A stretch of DNA of 64,000 bases from Sphingobium subterraneum. GTDB lineage: Bacteria > Pseudomonadota > Alphaproteobacteria > Sphingomonadales > Sphingomonadaceae. The stretch spans positions 124,001 to 188,000 of the forward strand of contig NZ_JACIJP010000003.1 in the NCBI RefSeq assembly GCF_014199435.1, written 5' to 3'. The notes under the pieces were generated by a model. The model saw nothing but the letters and a program-made list of their open reading frames with translations, was not told the origin of the DNA and did not search any database. Position numbers and translations under genes: made by a program. Of the stretch, positions 25,171-36,479 are shown in pieces (position 1 is the stretch's first letter; each line of letters opens with the position of its first letter).

Positions 25171-27750
25171 ATGAACCTCGAAAAATTCACCGATCGCGCG
25201 AAGGGCTTCCTTCAGTCCGCGCAAACCGTCGCTATCCGCCTGAATCATCAGCGGATTACACCCGAACATCTCCTGAAGGCGCTGCTTGAAGACGAGCAGG
25301 GCATGGCGTCCGGCCTGATCAAGGCAAGTGGCGGCGATGCGGCCACCGCGATGCGCGAAACCGACGCGGCGCTCGCCAAGCTGCCCGCCGTGTCCGGCTC
25401 CGGCGCGTCCCAGCCCCCTGGGCTCGATAACGATGCCGTCCGTGTTCTCGATCAGGCCGAACAGATCGCCCAGAAAGCGGCCGACAGCTTCGTCACTGTC
25501 GAGCGGCTGCTGCTCGCGCTGGTACTATCGCCCACCACGGCCGCCGGAAAAGCGCTGGCCTCGGCCGGGGTCAAGGCCGAAGCGCTCAATAGCGCAATCA
25601 ATGCATTGCGCGGCGGACGCACCGCCGACACGGCGGGAGCGGAAGATCGCTACGATGCGCTCAAGAAATTCGCACGCGACCTGACGCAGGCGGCCCGCGA
25701 CGGCAAGCTCGATCCGGTGATCGGCCGCGACGAGGAGATCCGCCGGACCATCCAGATCCTTGCCCGGCGCACCAAGAACAATCCCGTCCTGATCGGTGAG
25801 CCCGGCGTCGGCAAGACCGCCATCGCGGAAGGGCTGGCGCTGCGCATCGCCAATGGTGACGTGCCCGACACGCTCAAGGACCGCACGCTGATGGCGCTCG
25901 ACATGGGCAGCCTGATCGCGGGCGCAAAATATCGTGGCGAGTTCGAGGAACGGCTGAAAGGCGTGCTCGATGAGGTGAAAGGTGCGGAGGGGCATATCGT
26001 CCTCTTCATCGATGAGATGCATACGCTGATCGGCGCGGGGAAATCCGAAGGTGCGATGGATGCGTCCAATCTGCTGAAACCCGCCCTCGCGCGCGGCGAA
26101 CTGCACTGTATCGGCGCAACCACGCTCGACGAATATCGCAAGCATGTGGAGAAAGACCCCGCCCTGCAACGCCGCTTCCAGCCGGTGTTCGTCGGCGAAC
26201 CGACGGTCGAGGACACCATCTCGATCCTGCGTGGCCTGAAAGAAAAATATGAGCTGCACCATGGCGTGCGGATCACCGACAGCGCGCTGGTTTCGGCCGC
26301 GACGCTTTCGCACCGCTACATTACGGACCGGTTCCTGCCGGACAAGGCGATCGACCTAATGGACGAAGCCGCGTCGCGGCTGCGCATGGAGGTGGAGAGC
26401 AAGCCGGAGGAGATCGAAAATCTCGACCGGCGCATCATCCAGCTCAAGATCGAGCGGGAGGCGCTCAAGAAGGAGACCGATCAGGCATCGAAGGATCGTC
26501 TCGCCACGCTGGAGGACGACCTCGCCAATCTCGAACAGCAGTCCTCGGAGCTGACGGCCCGCTGGCAGGCGGAGAAGGACAAGATCGCGGGCGAATCGCG
26601 TATCAAGGAGCAGCTTGATGCCGCGCGCATCGAGCTGGAGCAGGCGCAGCGCGCAGGCGACCTCGCGAAAGCGGGCGAGCTTGCCTATGGCCGCATCCCC
26701 GATCTGGAGCGGCAACTGGCCGAAGCGGAAGGCACAGCCAAGGGCGCGATGCTGCGCGAAGAAGTGACGTCCGAGGATATCGCGGGTGTCGTCGCGCGCT
26801 GGACCGGCATCCCGATCGAGCGGATGATGGAAGGCGAGCGCGAAAAACTGCTCGCGATGGAGGCGGAAATCGGCAAGCGCGTGATCGGTCAGGCCGATGC
26901 GGTGAAGGCCGTATCCACCGCCGTCCGCCGCGCGCGCGCCGGATTGCAGGACCCGAACCGCCCGCTGGGCAGCTTCCTGTTCCTCGGCCCCACGGGCGTC
27001 GGCAAGACGGAGCTGACCAAGGCGCTCGCCGAATTCCTGTTCGACGATCCCGCCGCGATGGTGCGCATCGACATGAGCGAGTTCATGGAGAAACACTCCG
27101 TCGCCCGCCTGATCGGCGCGCCTCCTGGCTATGTCGGCTATGAGGAAGGCGGCGTGCTGACCGAGGCCGTGCGGCGTCGTCCCTATCAGGTGATCCTGTT
27201 CGACGAGGTCGAGAAGGCGCATGGCGACGTGTTCAACGTGCTGCTCCAGGTGCTCGATGACGGGCGACTGACCGATGGGCAGGGTCGCACGGTGGACTTC
27301 ACCAACACGATCATCGTGCTGACGAGCAATCTGGGCAGCCAGTATCTCTCCGGCATGACCGAAGGGCAGAAGGTCGAGGATGTCGAACCGCAGGTGATGG
27401 AAATCGTCCGCGGGCATTTCCGCCCCGAGTTCCTCAACCGGTTGGACGAGATCATCCTGTTCCACCGCCTCGCGGCGGAGCATATGGGTCCGATCGTCGA
27501 CATTCAGGTAAGCCGGGTCGGCAAGCTGCTGAAGGACCGCAAGGTGATGCTCGACCTGACCGACGGCGCGCGTGCGTGGCTGGGCCGGGTGGGCTACGAC
27601 CCCGTCTACGGCGCGCGGCCCCTCAAGCGCGCGGTGCAGCGCTATCTGCAGGACCCGCTCGCCGACATGATCCTGCGCGGCGACGTGCCCGATGGCTCGA
27701 CGATCCGCGTGGAGGAAGGCGACGGAGGCTTGGCCCTCGGCCGGGTGTAA
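25171..27750 (+). CDS. clpB: ATP-dependent disaggregase ClpB
   Basis: An 859-aa AAA+ chaperone that, with DnaK, extracts proteins from aggregates in the cytoplasm. Order: N-terminal Clp_N domain with two repeats, NBD1 with Walker [10 protein letters not shown] (about residue 210), a middle coiled-coil domain (about 400-520, [29 protein letters not shown]), NBD2 with Walker [10 protein letters not shown] (about 606) and a C-terminal D2-small domain. The middle domain distinguishes it from ClpA and ClpC. The Shine-Dalgarno AAAGGGG is close to the ATG. Confidence 0.97.
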   Translation: MNLEKFTDRAKGFLQSAQTVAIRLNHQRITPEHLLKALLEDEQGMASGLIKASGGDAATAMRETDAALAKLPAVSGSGASQPPGLDNDAVRVLDQAEQIAQKAADSFVTVERLLLALVLSPTTAAGKALASAGVKAEALNSAINALRGGRTADTAGAEDRYDALKKFARDLTQAARDGKLDPVIGRDEEIRRTIQILARRTKNNPVLIGEPGVGKTAIAEGLALRIANGDVPDTLKDRTLMALDMGSLIAGAKYRGEFEERLKGVLDEVKGAEGHIVLFIDEMHTLIGAGKSEGAMDASNLLKPALARGELHCIGATTLDEYRKHVEKDPALQRRFQPVFVGEPTVEDTISILRGLKEKYELHHGVRITDSALVSAATLSHRYITDRFLPDKAIDLMDEAASRLRMEVESKPEEIENLDRRIIQLKIEREALKKETDQASKDRLATLEDDLANLEQQSSELTARWQAEKDKIAGESRIKEQLDAARIELEQAQRAGDLAKAGELAYGRIPDLERQLAEAEGTAKGAMLREEVTSEDIAGVVARWTGIPIERMMEGEREKLLAMEAEIGKRVIGQADAVKAVSTAVRRARAGLQDPNRPLGSFLFLGPTGVGKTELTKALAEFLFDDPAAMVRIDMSEFMEKHSVARLIGAPPGYVGYEEGGVLTEAVRRRPYQVILFDEVEKAHGDVFNVLLQVLDDGRLTDGQGRTVDFTNTIIVLTSNLGSQYLSGMTEGQKVEDVEPQVMEIVRGHFRPEFLNRLDEIILFHRLAAEHMGPIVDIQVSRVGKLLKDRKVMLDLTDGARAWLGRVGYDPVYGARPLKRAVQRYLQDPLADMILRGDVPDGSTIRVEEGDGGLALGRV

Positions 27751-27770
27751 GGCGACCGCGCATGTGCATG

Positions 27771-27807
27771 AAAAAGGGCGACGGGAAATGATCCCGCCGC
27801 CCTTTTT
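27771..27807. terminator. Bidirectional terminator between clpB and the TonB receptor gene
   Basis: AAAAAGGGCG-ACGGGA, a 5-base loop, then TCCCG-C-CGCCCTTTTTT. The long stem has one mismatch, with an A run on one side and a T run on the other, so it can end both convergent transcripts. Confidence 0.85.
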
Positions 27808-27825
27808 TCATGTGTAATGTATGGC

Positions 27826-30800
27826 TTAGAAGCCGACCTTGACGCCTGCCCGGAACGACCGACCAATTATGCCGGTGCCGCCCTGAATCGGATTGTAGAG
27901 ATGCGCACCATAGGTGACAGCATCAATCGGCGGGAGATCATTCAACACATTCAGCACATTTGCGTACAAGGTAAAGTTATCCCCTACCTTCACAGTCCCG
28001 ACCAGATCGAGGGTGATATACCGGCGAACCTTGCAAGGCGTGTAGTCTATATCAAAGCCGGAGCAATCATTCCGAGAACCAGGACCAAACTGGTCTTCGG
28101 CTGTCAGCTTATAGCTGTCGAAATAGTTCACCGTGCCAGTCAGCGTAAACTTATCGTCGAAGCTCAACGTATTCTGCCAGTTGGCATGCCAGCGGGGGGT
28201 ACCCGATCCCGCAGTGAGGTTGAAGTTGCCCAGCGTACCAGCATAGCTTTCCTTCGACCCATCGGGGAACGTCGTGCTCAGTTCGATGATATAGCTCGCT
28301 TCGATGTTGGAGGTCCACGAGATCCTGTCGCTAAGCGGCAGATTCAGATTGGCCGCAAAATCCAACCCTTCCGACTTCTGCGTGTTGGCGTTGATGAACT
28401 GCGCACCCACAAATGCAACGCGCGGTATTGCGGTCGTAAAATCAGGATCGACACCGTCGGGCGTAACTGTGAACCCAGCAGGAATCGGCTGACCGGCATA
28501 ATAGGCCTTAAGCGCGGGTGTCACGCTCGCCGTTGTAATAACATCTGTTTTCTTGATGTTATAATAATCGACCGAAAAAGTGAGATTGCGTGTGGGCTTA
28601 AACACCACGCCACCCGTGAAGCTGCGTGATTTTTCCGGGCGGAGGTTGGGGTTGGACAGGTTGGTCGATCCGTAAGACCCTGTGCTGAGGTAAGTGGGGC
28701 AGTCGTCGTCGAACGTGGCCACGGTGCACCCATATTGCGCGAGATAGGCGTCGTTGAAGGTGCCCGCGCTGTTACCAACGAAGCCAGTCGTCGGGAACGT
28801 TGCATTGGCCTCACCAAAGCTGGGGATACGGAAACCGCGCGAGTATGTGCCGCGCAACAACACCTGTTTGATAGGCGTAAAGGTGGCGCCGAATTTTGGC
28901 GAGAAGTTGCTCTGACCGCTCGAATATTTGTCATACCGGCCCGATACGTTCAGCTCGACGCTGTCCAGAACCGGAGCGTTGACCTCACCATAGGCTGAAT
29001 AAACAGTGCGGTGTCCCTTCACACCAAATCCGTTAATACGGAAATACCGTTCCGTTGGCCCGTTGATGTCTGAGTTTGCGCTTGGCGCATCAACAGCTTC
29101 ATATCTAATGGCCGCGCCGAAACCGATCTGCAACGGCCCGCCGGGCAAATCAAACAACGACTTACCCAAAGAAAATTGGGCCTGATACAAATCTGATGTC
29201 GAGTTGTTGATGTTGACCGGTGTCACGTAATCACGGACTGCCTGACTGTTAAGCTCAGGGTTAACAAAATTGTAGCTGCCGTCGGCAATCACATCCAGCA
29301 GATGCTGAATATAGGCATAGCCGCGATATTCATGCCGTAACTCATTGTGCATTGCCGTTACATCAACGCTGTAATCCCAGTTATTGAAGACGGTGCCCTT
29401 AATCCCGGCGGCAACGCGATACACCCGGCTGCGGGTTTCGTCATATTCGCGCGAGTCAGAAAGACGACCGGAAAGACGTGCGACCTGCCCTTGGGCGGCA
29501 AAAGGGTTGTTGGGGTTGAGCGTGCCGTTGGCCGCCGTGCACGGCGCGGTGGTGCCACGCGGGCAGACGAACACTGGCAGCGTCAATACCGAGTTGCCAT
29601 AAGCAACCGATGGCGCGGATGTGCTGTAGCGCGGGAAAAAGAACGGCGGCGCTGCATTTCCACGAATGGTGGTAGGAATGCCGCTGTAAGAGACGTTGCT
29701 CTGAACGAAATTGAACAGTGCATAGGCTTCCGAATTGTCGCCGACCGAGACCGTCGCCTTCAGCGATCCACCGAACCGAGTGATTTCTGGAGCGATCACA
29801 CCATAGAGGTTGGTTATATCTTCTTGGCAAACGGTGGTGGGAACCGACCCGTTGTTGGGAAGCGCCAGTTCTGCCGCAGTTGGATTATAGGCCGTACCGG
29901 CGCGGCATCCCGCGGCGGGATTTAGGAACTGGTTGCGTCCCTGTGCCGTCGTGTTGGTTGCATCGTAAGGGCGCACGAAAAATGTTGCGAGTGCAGTGTT
30001 GAAACCGTTGTCCGGGAATGCGCCGTCTCCGTTCAGCCCGTTGACGACATTGTTCGGTCCGCAATTACCGTTAAAGCAGATGTTGCGCTGATCGTCCGAA
30101 TTGTAAGGATAACCGCGGTCCCGGTTATAAAGCGCCGCACTGTGGTTGTAAAAACCACTTGCGTAGACGTTGAAGCCATCACTGGCGATGTCGCCTTTGC
30201 CGACCATCAGGCTGAGGCGTTGATTGGCGGCGTCCCCGCGCGAGGAGATGCCTGCTTCAGCGCGGCCCGCGACGCCGCTGAACTGACGCCGCGTCTTGAT
30301 GTTGACGACACCGGCGATCGCATCTGCACCGTAGCTCGATGATGCGCCATCGCGCAGCACTTCGATTTCCTGAATAATATCGTCAGGGATTGTGTTGAGA
30401 TCGACAAAATTGCGCGTGCCGTCATCCGCCAGTGGGTAATAAGCCGCACGCAGACCATCGAACAGAACGAGTGTGGAGTTGGTCGACAGGCCTCGCAATG
30501 ATACGGCCGATGCTCCGCCAGCAAATGCCCCGTTCGCGGAGAACGAGTTGGTCAGCGCAGGTCCGTTGTTTGAAGCAAGATTCTGGATCGCCTCCTGAGT
30601 GGAAGTTTGCGCTCTACGATCCAGATTCTCAGCGGAAAGTACGGTAATCGGTGACGGTGTATCAATGTCGTTACGCCGCAAGATTGAACCCGTAACGATG
30701 ATTTCGCCTTCATCCGCTGCGGGCGCCTCTGTGGCGGTCGTCGCAGCTTCCTGAGCCATCGCTTGTGCGGAAAAAAGAGTCGCTGCGCATACCGCAGACG

Positions 30801-30843
30801 CGACTCCACAGCGCAGCAGCGCCGCAGTAGAGGTTATTTTCAC
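27826..30843 (-). CDS. TonB-dependent outer-membrane receptor
   Basis: A 1005-aa receptor with a signal peptide (cleavage after SAQAMA), a TonB-box-like EGEIIVTGS, a plug domain (DTPSPITVLSAENLDRRAQTSTQEAIQNL, VSLRGLSTNSTLVLFDGLR, VLRDGASSSYGADAIAGVVNI) and a 22-strand barrel ending in the aromatic-terminal RSFRAGVKVGF. The start is GTG with AAGGGA 7 bases upstream. No transporter, regulator or enzyme gene accompanies it, so the substrate is unknown; sphingomonads carry many such orphan receptors. Its barrel coding sequence looks somewhat less GC-rich than its neighbours. Confidence 0.93.
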   Translation of the reverse strand: MKITSTAALLRCGVASAVCAATLFSAQAMAQEAATTATEAPAADEGEIIVTGSILRRNDIDTPSPITVLSAENLDRRAQTSTQEAIQNLASNNGPALTNSFSANGAFAGGASAVSLRGLSTNSTLVLFDGLRAAYYPLADDGTRNFVDLNTIPDDIIQEIEVLRDGASSSYGADAIAGVVNIKTRRQFSGVAGRAEAGISSRGDAANQRLSLMVGKGDIASDGFNVYASGFYNHSAALYNRDRGYPYNSDDQRNICFNGNCGPNNVVNGLNGDGAFPDNGFNTALATFFVRPYDATNTTAQGRNQFLNPAAGCRAGTAYNPTAAELALPNNGSVPTTVCQEDITNLYGVIAPEITRFGGSLKATVSVGDNSEAYALFNFVQSNVSYSGIPTTIRGNAAPPFFFPRYSTSAPSVAYGNSVLTLPVFVCPRGTTAPCTAANGTLNPNNPFAAQGQVARLSGRLSDSREYDETRSRVYRVAAGIKGTVFNNWDYSVDVTAMHNELRHEYRGYAYIQHLLDVIADGSYNFVNPELNSQAVRDYVTPVNINNSTSDLYQAQFSLGKSLFDLPGGPLQIGFGAAIRYEAVDAPSANSDINGPTERYFRINGFGVKGHRTVYSAYGEVNAPVLDSVELNVSGRYDKYSSGQSNFSPKFGATFTPIKQVLLRGTYSRGFRIPSFGEANATFPTTGFVGNSAGTFNDAYLAQYGCTVATFDDDCPTYLSTGSYGSTNLSNPNLRPEKSRSFTGGVVFKPTRNLTFSVDYYNIKKTDVITTASVTPALKAYYAGQPIPAGFTVTPDGVDPDFTTAIPRVAFVGAQFINANTQKSEGLDFAANLNLPLSDRISWTSNIEASYIIELSTTFPDGSKESYAGTLGNFNLTAGSGTPRWHANWQNTLSFDDKFTLTGTVNYFDSYKLTAEDQFGPGSRNDCSGFDIDYTPCKVRRYITLDLVGTVKVGDNFTLYANVLNVLNDLPPIDAVTYGAHLYNPIQGGTGIIGRSFRAGVKVGF

Positions 30844-31195
30844 AGTCCAGTCCCTTGCTCTGGAGGTAAGGCGGCAAGCCGCCGATGTTCACAAAGAGGG
30901 AATGTATCTCTTTCCGTGTGTGACCCGACAGTCATCACCCGGAAACGCCCGACAGCTAGAGACACTTTCCATTTGCGCCGTTAATGTTTGGGCAAGAAAC
31001 GAGATTTGTAAATGTCCGGGGAAGTCGGGTTAACGCATTTCATCAGGAGCGTTGCTTAGTTGTCACAGCCGGACCGTTTCCACGTATTGGCGCCTTCAAT
31101 GCGGCACGGAAACGAAGGTTGCAGGCCACGACACAATTGTGAAATATAATTATAACTGTGGCAGAAAATCCATAGCTTCGTTGCACGTCCCATTC
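30844..31195. other. 352-bp gap upstream of the TonB receptor gene
   Basis: No credible gene on either strand. It contains a small hairpin (GCGGC-AA-GCCGC, 30871-30882) in the receptor leader, a perfect 10-bp palindrome CACAATTGTG (31132-31141) and an AT-rich patch to about 31160 that contrasts with the surrounding GC-rich sequence. It probably holds the receptor promoter; I cannot assign a -35/-10 or a Fur box. Confidence 0.5.
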
Positions 31196-32086
31196 TCAGG
31201 GGGTCGGTTGGCTAACCAGCGCCACCGGATCAATCCGGGCGGCCGTCCATTTCATTCCCCAATGCAAATGGGGTCCAGTCGCCCGGCCGGTCGCTCCCAC
31301 TGTGCCCAGCACCTGCCCTTGGTGCACCACGTCGCCCTCTTTCACGTCCAGCCGTGCGCAATGAAGAAACGCGCTGCTGAGTCCCATCCCATGGTCGATG
31401 ATGAGGAGGCGCCCTTCGAGCGTGAACGGCTCCTGCGCCGCAAGGACAACCACGCCACCGGCCGGGGCGACGAAGGTTGCTCCTGCCGGAGCCGCGATGT
31501 CCACGCCGCTGTGATAGCTTCCGGGGGTCCCCCGGTAGATGCGCTGCGAGCCGAACAGCCCGGATATGCGTGCGCGGACGGGCCAGATGAAGCTCTGCCG
31601 CCAACCATCGGAAACGGCGCTGGTCGCGCGGGCGGCCTCGATTCGCGCCAGTTCGCCCGCACGTCGGGCCTGAAACTCCGCTGTCGGGATCCCGGCGGTC
31701 AGCGACGCATTCACCTGCTCGATCCGCCAGTTTCCCGGCGCCACAGCCAGATCCCGCGCCACCGTGCTGCCATCGCTGCGGTCGGCTTCCAGCCGCAATG
31801 TAGTCGGCGAGTCCCGATCGAAAGCGACCATGAATGCGCCGTCCGGTGCAAAAGGAACCGGCTGCCCTCCAAGGCGCAGCGCAACCGTCCCGGGCGGAAC
31901 CGTGCCGTAGAGGGCGCTGCCCTGCCGTGCTTCCCCGCGCAGGACGAGGGGAGCCTCCGGAAGAGGCGCCTTTTCCGGCGCAGCAACAGGAGGCGCGGGG
32001 ACCACGGGTGGCGTCTGCGCGGAGGGAGCCACACAGCTCGCCATCCCGGTGAGAAGCAGCAGGGCGACGGGCAGGCGACGCCGCAT
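31196..32086 (-). CDS. M23-family (LytM-like) peptidase, probable lipoprotein
   Basis: A 296-aa protein. The N-terminus RRRLPVALLLLTGMASC resembles a lipoprotein signal with Cys near residue 17, followed by a Pro/Ala-rich linker. The C-terminal peptidase M23 domain has YHSGVDIAAPAGA (H..D pair) and GPHLHWGM (HxH), with the further His in IDHGMGLSSAF, so the zinc site looks complete. It probably cleaves peptidoglycan cross-bridges in the periplasm. It starts 16 bases after the DUF2093 gene. The frame extends further 5' but the ATG at 32086 is the one that gives a signal sequence. Confidence 0.85.
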   Translation of the reverse strand: MRRRLPVALLLLTGMASCVAPSAQTPPVVPAPPVAAPEKAPLPEAPLVLRGEARQGSALYGTVPPGTVALRLGGQPVPFAPDGAFMVAFDRDSPTTLRLEADRSDGSTVARDLAVAPGNWRIEQVNASLTAGIPTAEFQARRAGELARIEAARATSAVSDGWRQSFIWPVRARISGLFGSQRIYRGTPGSYHSGVDIAAPAGATFVAPAGGVVVLAAQEPFTLEGRLLIIDHGMGLSSAFLHCARLDVKEGDVVHQGQVLGTVGATGRATGPHLHWGMKWTAARIDPVALVSQPTP

Positions 32087-32102
32087 CAAGCCCGTCCGTT
32101 CT

Positions 32103-32336
32103 TCACGCGGGCAGGCCGCGCTTGTTGCAATCCTTGACTTCGGCGGCGGTGGATGCGGCCGCGCTGACATAAGGTTCCTGGCGCGCGATCGACCAGTACC
32201 GCAGGTCATCGAGCAGGATCTTCGCGCCCGTTTCCGCGCACAGCACATAGTCACCAGGGCTGAGCACCCGGAAGCTGTAAGCCATGTAATGCAGCTTGGC
32301 GGGCTGGTCCTTGGACGACATCAACATCGAACTCAT
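32103..32336 (-). CDS. DUF2093 small protein
   Basis: A 77-aa protein with the DUF2093 core AKLHYMAYSFRVLSPGDYVLCAETGAKILLDDLRYWSIARQEPYVSA. The function is unknown; in alphaproteobacteria it is commonly found next to xseA, as here. Several ATGs are possible (32336, 32327, 32321), and a GTG at 32345 would overlap the xseA stop. Confidence 0.8.
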   Translation of the reverse strand: MSSMLMSSKDQPAKLHYMAYSFRVLSPGDYVLCAETGAKILLDDLRYWSIARQEPYVSAAASTAAEVKDCNKRGLPA

Positions 32337-32341
32337 GATCC

Positions 32342-33841
32342 TCACTCTGTCGGCGGGGCAAACAGATCATGCTGCCGGGATGCCCCCGTCCCGTCCCGCC
32401 GCGCTGGTTTCGGCGCCGACGATAGCGCCTTTTCCGGTGGCCGCTCAACCCCCTCGCCGGCGACGACATCGACGGAGCCGTCGTGGAAGGTAAGCGACAT
32501 CGCGCCAGCATCCCTTGCCGCGCCTGCGCTGGTCACGATCCGTCCCCCAGCCTGCACCAGCGCAAAGCCGCGTTCCAGCGGACGACGCGGATCGAGCGAC
32601 AGCGCCAGCCGCCACGTCGCGTCGAGCTTTGCCCGCCGGTCGACGATCTGCCGTTGCACCAGTTCCGGCCGCAACCGTAACGCATCGATCCGCGCCCGGT
32701 CGCGCTCCAGCCGCTGCCGCAGAAGCGCAGGGCGCAACGCACCGCCCGCATCGGCGAGCTGGCGCTGACCCAGCGCCACGCGGTGCCGCAGCGCCCGGCC
32801 CAGCCGCTCGCCCAGATCGTCACTGCGCTGCCGCTGGATCGCAAGCACCGCTTCGGGCGATGGCAACAGCCGCGCGAGCATCGTCAGCCGTTCCCGGCGA
32901 TGCTCCAGTCCCCGCCGCGCCGCCCGCCCGCCGCGTAGCCCCAGTTCGGTCAACGTCGCGAGCAGTTCCGCCCGAACGGGCACGGCGATCTCGGCAGCGG
33001 CAGTTGGTGTCGGCGCGCGCACATCGGCGGCGAAATCGCACAGGGTCGTGTCGGTTTCATGACCCACGGCGGAGATGATCGGGATCGAACACTCCGCAAC
33101 CGCCCGCACAACGGCCTCTTCGTTGAACGCCCACAGATCCTCGATCGCACCCCCGCCCCGTGCCACAATCACAAGATCGGGACGCGGGATCACGCCCCCT
33201 GTCGCCATCGCATCGAACCCGCGCACCGCCGCTGCGATCTGCGCCGCCGCGCCCTCCCCCTGAACCAGCACCGGCCAGAGCAGCACATGGGTCGGGCAGC
33301 GATCCTCCAGCCGGTGCAGAATGTCGCGAATGACCGCGCCGGTCGGCGACGTCACCACGCCGATGACGCGCGGCAGAAACGGCAGCGGCACCTTGCGGTC
33401 CGCATCGAACAGACCCTCGCCCGCCAATTGCCGCTTCAGCTTGTCGAGCAGCTGCATCAGCGCGCCTTCGCCCGCCAGTTCCATGCGATCGATCACGATC
33501 TGGTATTTGGACCGGCCCGGATAGGTGGTGAGCTTGCCAGTAACGACCACCTCGATCCCGTCCTGCGGCGCGAAGGCGAGTCGCCCGGCAGCGCCCTTCC
33601 ACATCACGCCGTCGATAATGGCGTTATCGTCCTTCAGGCACAGATAGACATGGCCGGACGCCGCGCGTTTATACCCCGAAATCTCGCCACGCAGGCGCAC
33701 ATGGCCGAACCGATCCTCGACCGTCCGCTTCAAAGCGGCGGACAATTCCGACACCGACAGCGGCGGTGCGTTGTCCCCCACCGGCTCTTGGGCTAACAGG
33801 CGGCCCGAAGCATCGAATGCGGCACTGTTTTCTGGGGACAT
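32342..33841 (-). CDS. xseA: Exodeoxyribonuclease VII large subunit
   Basis: A 499-aa catalytic subunit of the single-strand-specific exonuclease. It has the N-terminal OB fold ([45 protein letters not shown]), the catalytic domain with [21 protein letters not shown] and [23 protein letters not shown], and a long coiled-coil. The ATG at 33841 matches the family start; its coding 5' end abuts divergent purD, with only 7 bp between start codons. The small subunit xseB is not in the window. Confidence 0.95.
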   Translation of the reverse strand: MSPENSAAFDASGRLLAQEPVGDNAPPLSVSELSAALKRTVEDRFGHVRLRGEISGYKRAASGHVYLCLKDDNAIIDGVMWKGAAGRLAFAPQDGIEVVVTGKLTTYPGRSKYQIVIDRMELAGEGALMQLLDKLKRQLAGEGLFDADRKVPLPFLPRVIGVVTSPTGAVIRDILHRLEDRCPTHVLLWPVLVQGEGAAAQIAAAVRGFDAMATGGVIPRPDLVIVARGGGAIEDLWAFNEEAVVRAVAECSIPIISAVGHETDTTLCDFAADVRAPTPTAAAEIAVPVRAELLATLTELGLRGGRAARRGLEHRRERLTMLARLLPSPEAVLAIQRQRSDDLGERLGRALRHRVALGQRQLADAGGALRPALLRQRLERDRARIDALRLRPELVQRQIVDRRAKLDATWRLALSLDPRRPLERGFALVQAGGRIVTSAGAARDAGAMSLTFHDGSVDVVAGEGVERPPEKALSSAPKPARRDGTGASRQHDLFAPPTE

Positions 33842-33848
33842 GATGGCG

Positions 33849-35132
33849 ATGAATATCCTGTTGTTGGGCGCGGGCGGGCGCGAACATGCACTGGCGTGGA
33901 AGCTCGCGCAATCACCCCGGCTGGAAAGATTATACGCCGCACCCGGTAACCCCGGCATAGCCGAGCACGCCATGCTGGTCGACCTCGACGTCGGCGATCA
34001 TGCGGCTGTCGTCGCGTTTTGCACGGCGAACCGAATCGCGCTGGTGGTGATCGGGCCGGAAGCGCCTCTGGTCGACGGGCTGGCCGACAGCTTGCGCGCG
34101 GCGGGCGTACCTGTGTTCGGGCCGAGCAAAGCGGCCGCACAACTTGAAGGATCGAAGGGATTCACGAAGGATCTGTGCGCCCGCGCCGACATTCCGACCG
34201 CAGCCTATGTGCGCACCACCAGTGTGGACGAGGCACATGCAGCGCTGGAGCGCTTTTCCCTCCCAGTCGTCATCAAGGCCGATGGGCTGGCGGCGGGCAA
34301 GGGCGTCATCATTGCGCTGACACGGGAAGAAGCGGAAGCCGCTATCACCGACATGTTCTCGGGCAGCTTCGGCGTGGCGGGCGCGGAAGTGGTACTCGAA
34401 GAATTCATGACCGGCGAGGAAGCGAGTTTCTTCGCCCTGACGGATGGCAGGGCGATCGTGCCCTTCGGCAGCGCGCAGGACCACAAGCGCGTCGGCGATG
34501 GCGACACTGGCCCCAATACCGGTGGCATGGGCGCCTACTCGCCCGCGTCCGTCCTGACGCCCGAGCTGGAAACGCAGGTCATCAACCGGATTATCCGGCC
34601 CACGGTCGATACGATGGCGGCCGAAGGCATGCCATACAGCGGCGTGCTCTATGCGGGACTGATGCTCACGAGCGAGGGGCCGAAACTGATCGAATATAAC
34701 GCGCGGTTCGGTGATCCGGAATGCCAGGTATTGATGATGCGGCTGGGGGATGATCTTCCTGCCCTGCTGCTCGCCGTGGCGGAGGGGACGCTCGCCGACT
34801 ATGGCCCGGTGACGCTATCGCATGACACCGCGCTGACGGTGGTGATGGCTGCGCGCGGCTATCCTGGCACGCCGGACAAGGGGGGAGCCATCACCCTGCC
34901 CGCAGCGTCGGACGGCGCGAAGATCTTCCACGCGGGTACGGCGGAAAAGGACGGCGCGCTGGTGGCCAATGGCGGGCGCGTTCTCAACGTCACCGCGACA
35001 GGCGCGAGCGTGACAGAGGCCAAGGCAAAAGCCTATGCGCTGGTCGAGGCGATCGATTTTCCGAGCGGCTTTTGCCGTACCGACATCGGCTGGCGCGAAG
35101 TCGAACGCGAAAGCGCCAAGGGCGTCCGTTAA
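33849..35132 (+). CDS. purD: Phosphoribosylamine--glycine ligase
   Basis: GARS of purine biosynthesis, an ATP-grasp enzyme making glycinamide ribonucleotide. The 427-aa protein opens [23 protein letters not shown], has [38 protein letters not shown] and [12 protein letters not shown]. In-frame ATGs at 33840 and 33843 are nearby, and 33843 is better spaced from GGGG. No promoter fits in the gap to xseA, so it must lie within the xseA 5' coding region. Confidence 0.96.
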   Translation: MNILLLGAGGREHALAWKLAQSPRLERLYAAPGNPGIAEHAMLVDLDVGDHAAVVAFCTANRIALVVIGPEAPLVDGLADSLRAAGVPVFGPSKAAAQLEGSKGFTKDLCARADIPTAAYVRTTSVDEAHAALERFSLPVVIKADGLAAGKGVIIALTREEAEAAITDMFSGSFGVAGAEVVLEEFMTGEEASFFALTDGRAIVPFGSAQDHKRVGDGDTGPNTGGMGAYSPASVLTPELETQVINRIIRPTVDTMAAEGMPYSGVLYAGLMLTSEGPKLIEYNARFGDPECQVLMMRLGDDLPALLLAVAEGTLADYGPVTLSHDTALTVVMAARGYPGTPDKGGAITLPAASDGAKIFHAGTAEKDGALVANGGRVLNVTATGASVTEAKAKAYALVEAIDFPSGFCRTDIGWREVERESAKGVR

Positions 35133-35195
35133 TCATTCGCATCATGGGTTTCAGGCCCCTTGCGCTCCCCGCATTAGCCGGTAATACCCTCGCCC

Positions 35196-36479
35196 ATGGA
35201 TCGCATTCTCATTCGCGGCGGCAATCGCCTTGCCGGCCGTCTTCCCATTTCCGGCGCGAAGAATTCGGCGCTGACGCTGCTGCCCTGCGCGCTGCTGACG
35301 GACGAGCCGTTGACGCTGCGCAACCTGCCCCGCCTTGCCGACGTCGACAGCTTCGGGCACCTCCTGAACCAGCTCGGCGTCTCGACGATGATCGAGGGCG
35401 CACGGCCGGAGGATTTCGGCAGGGTCATGACCCTGCGTGCCGGGCGGGTGACCTCTACCGAAGCGCCCTATGACATCGTGCGCAAGATGCGCGCGTCGAT
35501 CCTGGTGCTCGGTCCGCTGCTGGCCCGCGCGGGACAGGCGACCGTGTCCCTGCCCGGCGGCTGCGCGATCGGCAACCGGCCCATCGATCTGCATTTAAAG
35601 GCACTCGAAGCCTTCGGCGCGATCATCGAGATCACGGCAGGCTATGTCCGCGCCTCCGCGCCGGATGGAGGGTTGCCAGGCGGCAGCTTCACCTTCCCGG
35701 TGGTGTCTGTCGGGGCAACGGAAAACGCGGTCATGGCGGCCGTGCTGGCGAGCGGAACCTGCGTGCTTGAGAATGCTGCGCGCGAACCGGAAATCGTCGA
35801 CTTGTGCAAACTGCTGACCGCCATGGGTGCCGACATTCAGGGTATAGGCAGCGACAAGCTCGTCATTACCGGCAAGCCGAGGCTGCACGGTGCGACCTAT
35901 CGGGTGATGCCCGATCGGATCGAAGCGGGCAGCTATGCCTGCGCGGCCGCCATTACGGGCGGCGACGTCGAACTGGTGGGCGCCCATGTTGACGATATGC
36001 AGGCCGTGCTGTCCGCCCTGCGCGAGGCCGGTGTGGAGGTCGGCGTGGAGCGCGACATCATCCGCGTCACCGCCCACCAAAAGCTGCGCCCCCTCACAAT
36101 TTCCACTGCTCCGTTCCCCGCGTTCCCCACGGACATGCAGGCGCAATTCATGGCGATGCTGACGTTGGCCGATGGGGCCAGCGTGTTGACCGAAACGATT
36201 TTCGAGAATCGTTACATGCATGTCCCGGAGCTCGCGCGCATGGGTGCCGATATCTCCGTCAACGGCCGCACAGCCGTGGTGCGAGGGGTTGCTGGCCTGA
36301 CGGGCGCGCCCGTGATGGCCACCGACCTGCGCGCATCCATGAGCCTGATTCTGGCGGGCCTCGCCGCAACCGGGGAAACGCAGGTCAACCGTGTCTATCA
36401 CCTCGACCGCGGCTACGAGCGCCTGGAAGAAAAGCTGTCCGCCGCCGGAGCGGATATCGAGCGCGTCAGCGACGGTTAA
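35196..36479 (+). CDS. murA: UDP-N-acetylglucosamine 1-carboxyvinyltransferase
   Basis: First committed step of peptidoglycan synthesis, transferring enolpyruvate from PEP to UDP-GlcNAc; the target of fosfomycin. The 427-aa protein has [13 protein letters not shown], the loop with catalytic Cys123 in [13 protein letters not shown] (so fosfomycin-sensitive by residue), and [17 protein letters not shown] near the C-terminal half. Its last 14 bases overlap the 3' end of the convergent SHOCT-like gene. Confidence 0.96.
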   Translation: MDRILIRGGNRLAGRLPISGAKNSALTLLPCALLTDEPLTLRNLPRLADVDSFGHLLNQLGVSTMIEGARPEDFGRVMTLRAGRVTSTEAPYDIVRKMRASILVLGPLLARAGQATVSLPGGCAIGNRPIDLHLKALEAFGAIIEITAGYVRASAPDGGLPGGSFTFPVVSVGATENAVMAAVLASGTCVLENAAREPEIVDLCKLLTAMGADIQGIGSDKLVITGKPRLHGATYRVMPDRIEAGSYACAAAITGGDVELVGAHVDDMQAVLSALREAGVEVGVERDIIRVTAHQKLRPLTISTAPFPAFPTDMQAQFMAMLTLADGASVLTETIFENRYMHVPELARMGADISVNGRTAVVRGVAGLTGAPVMATDLRASMSLILAGLAATGETQVNRVYHLDRGYERLEEKLSAAGADIERVSDG

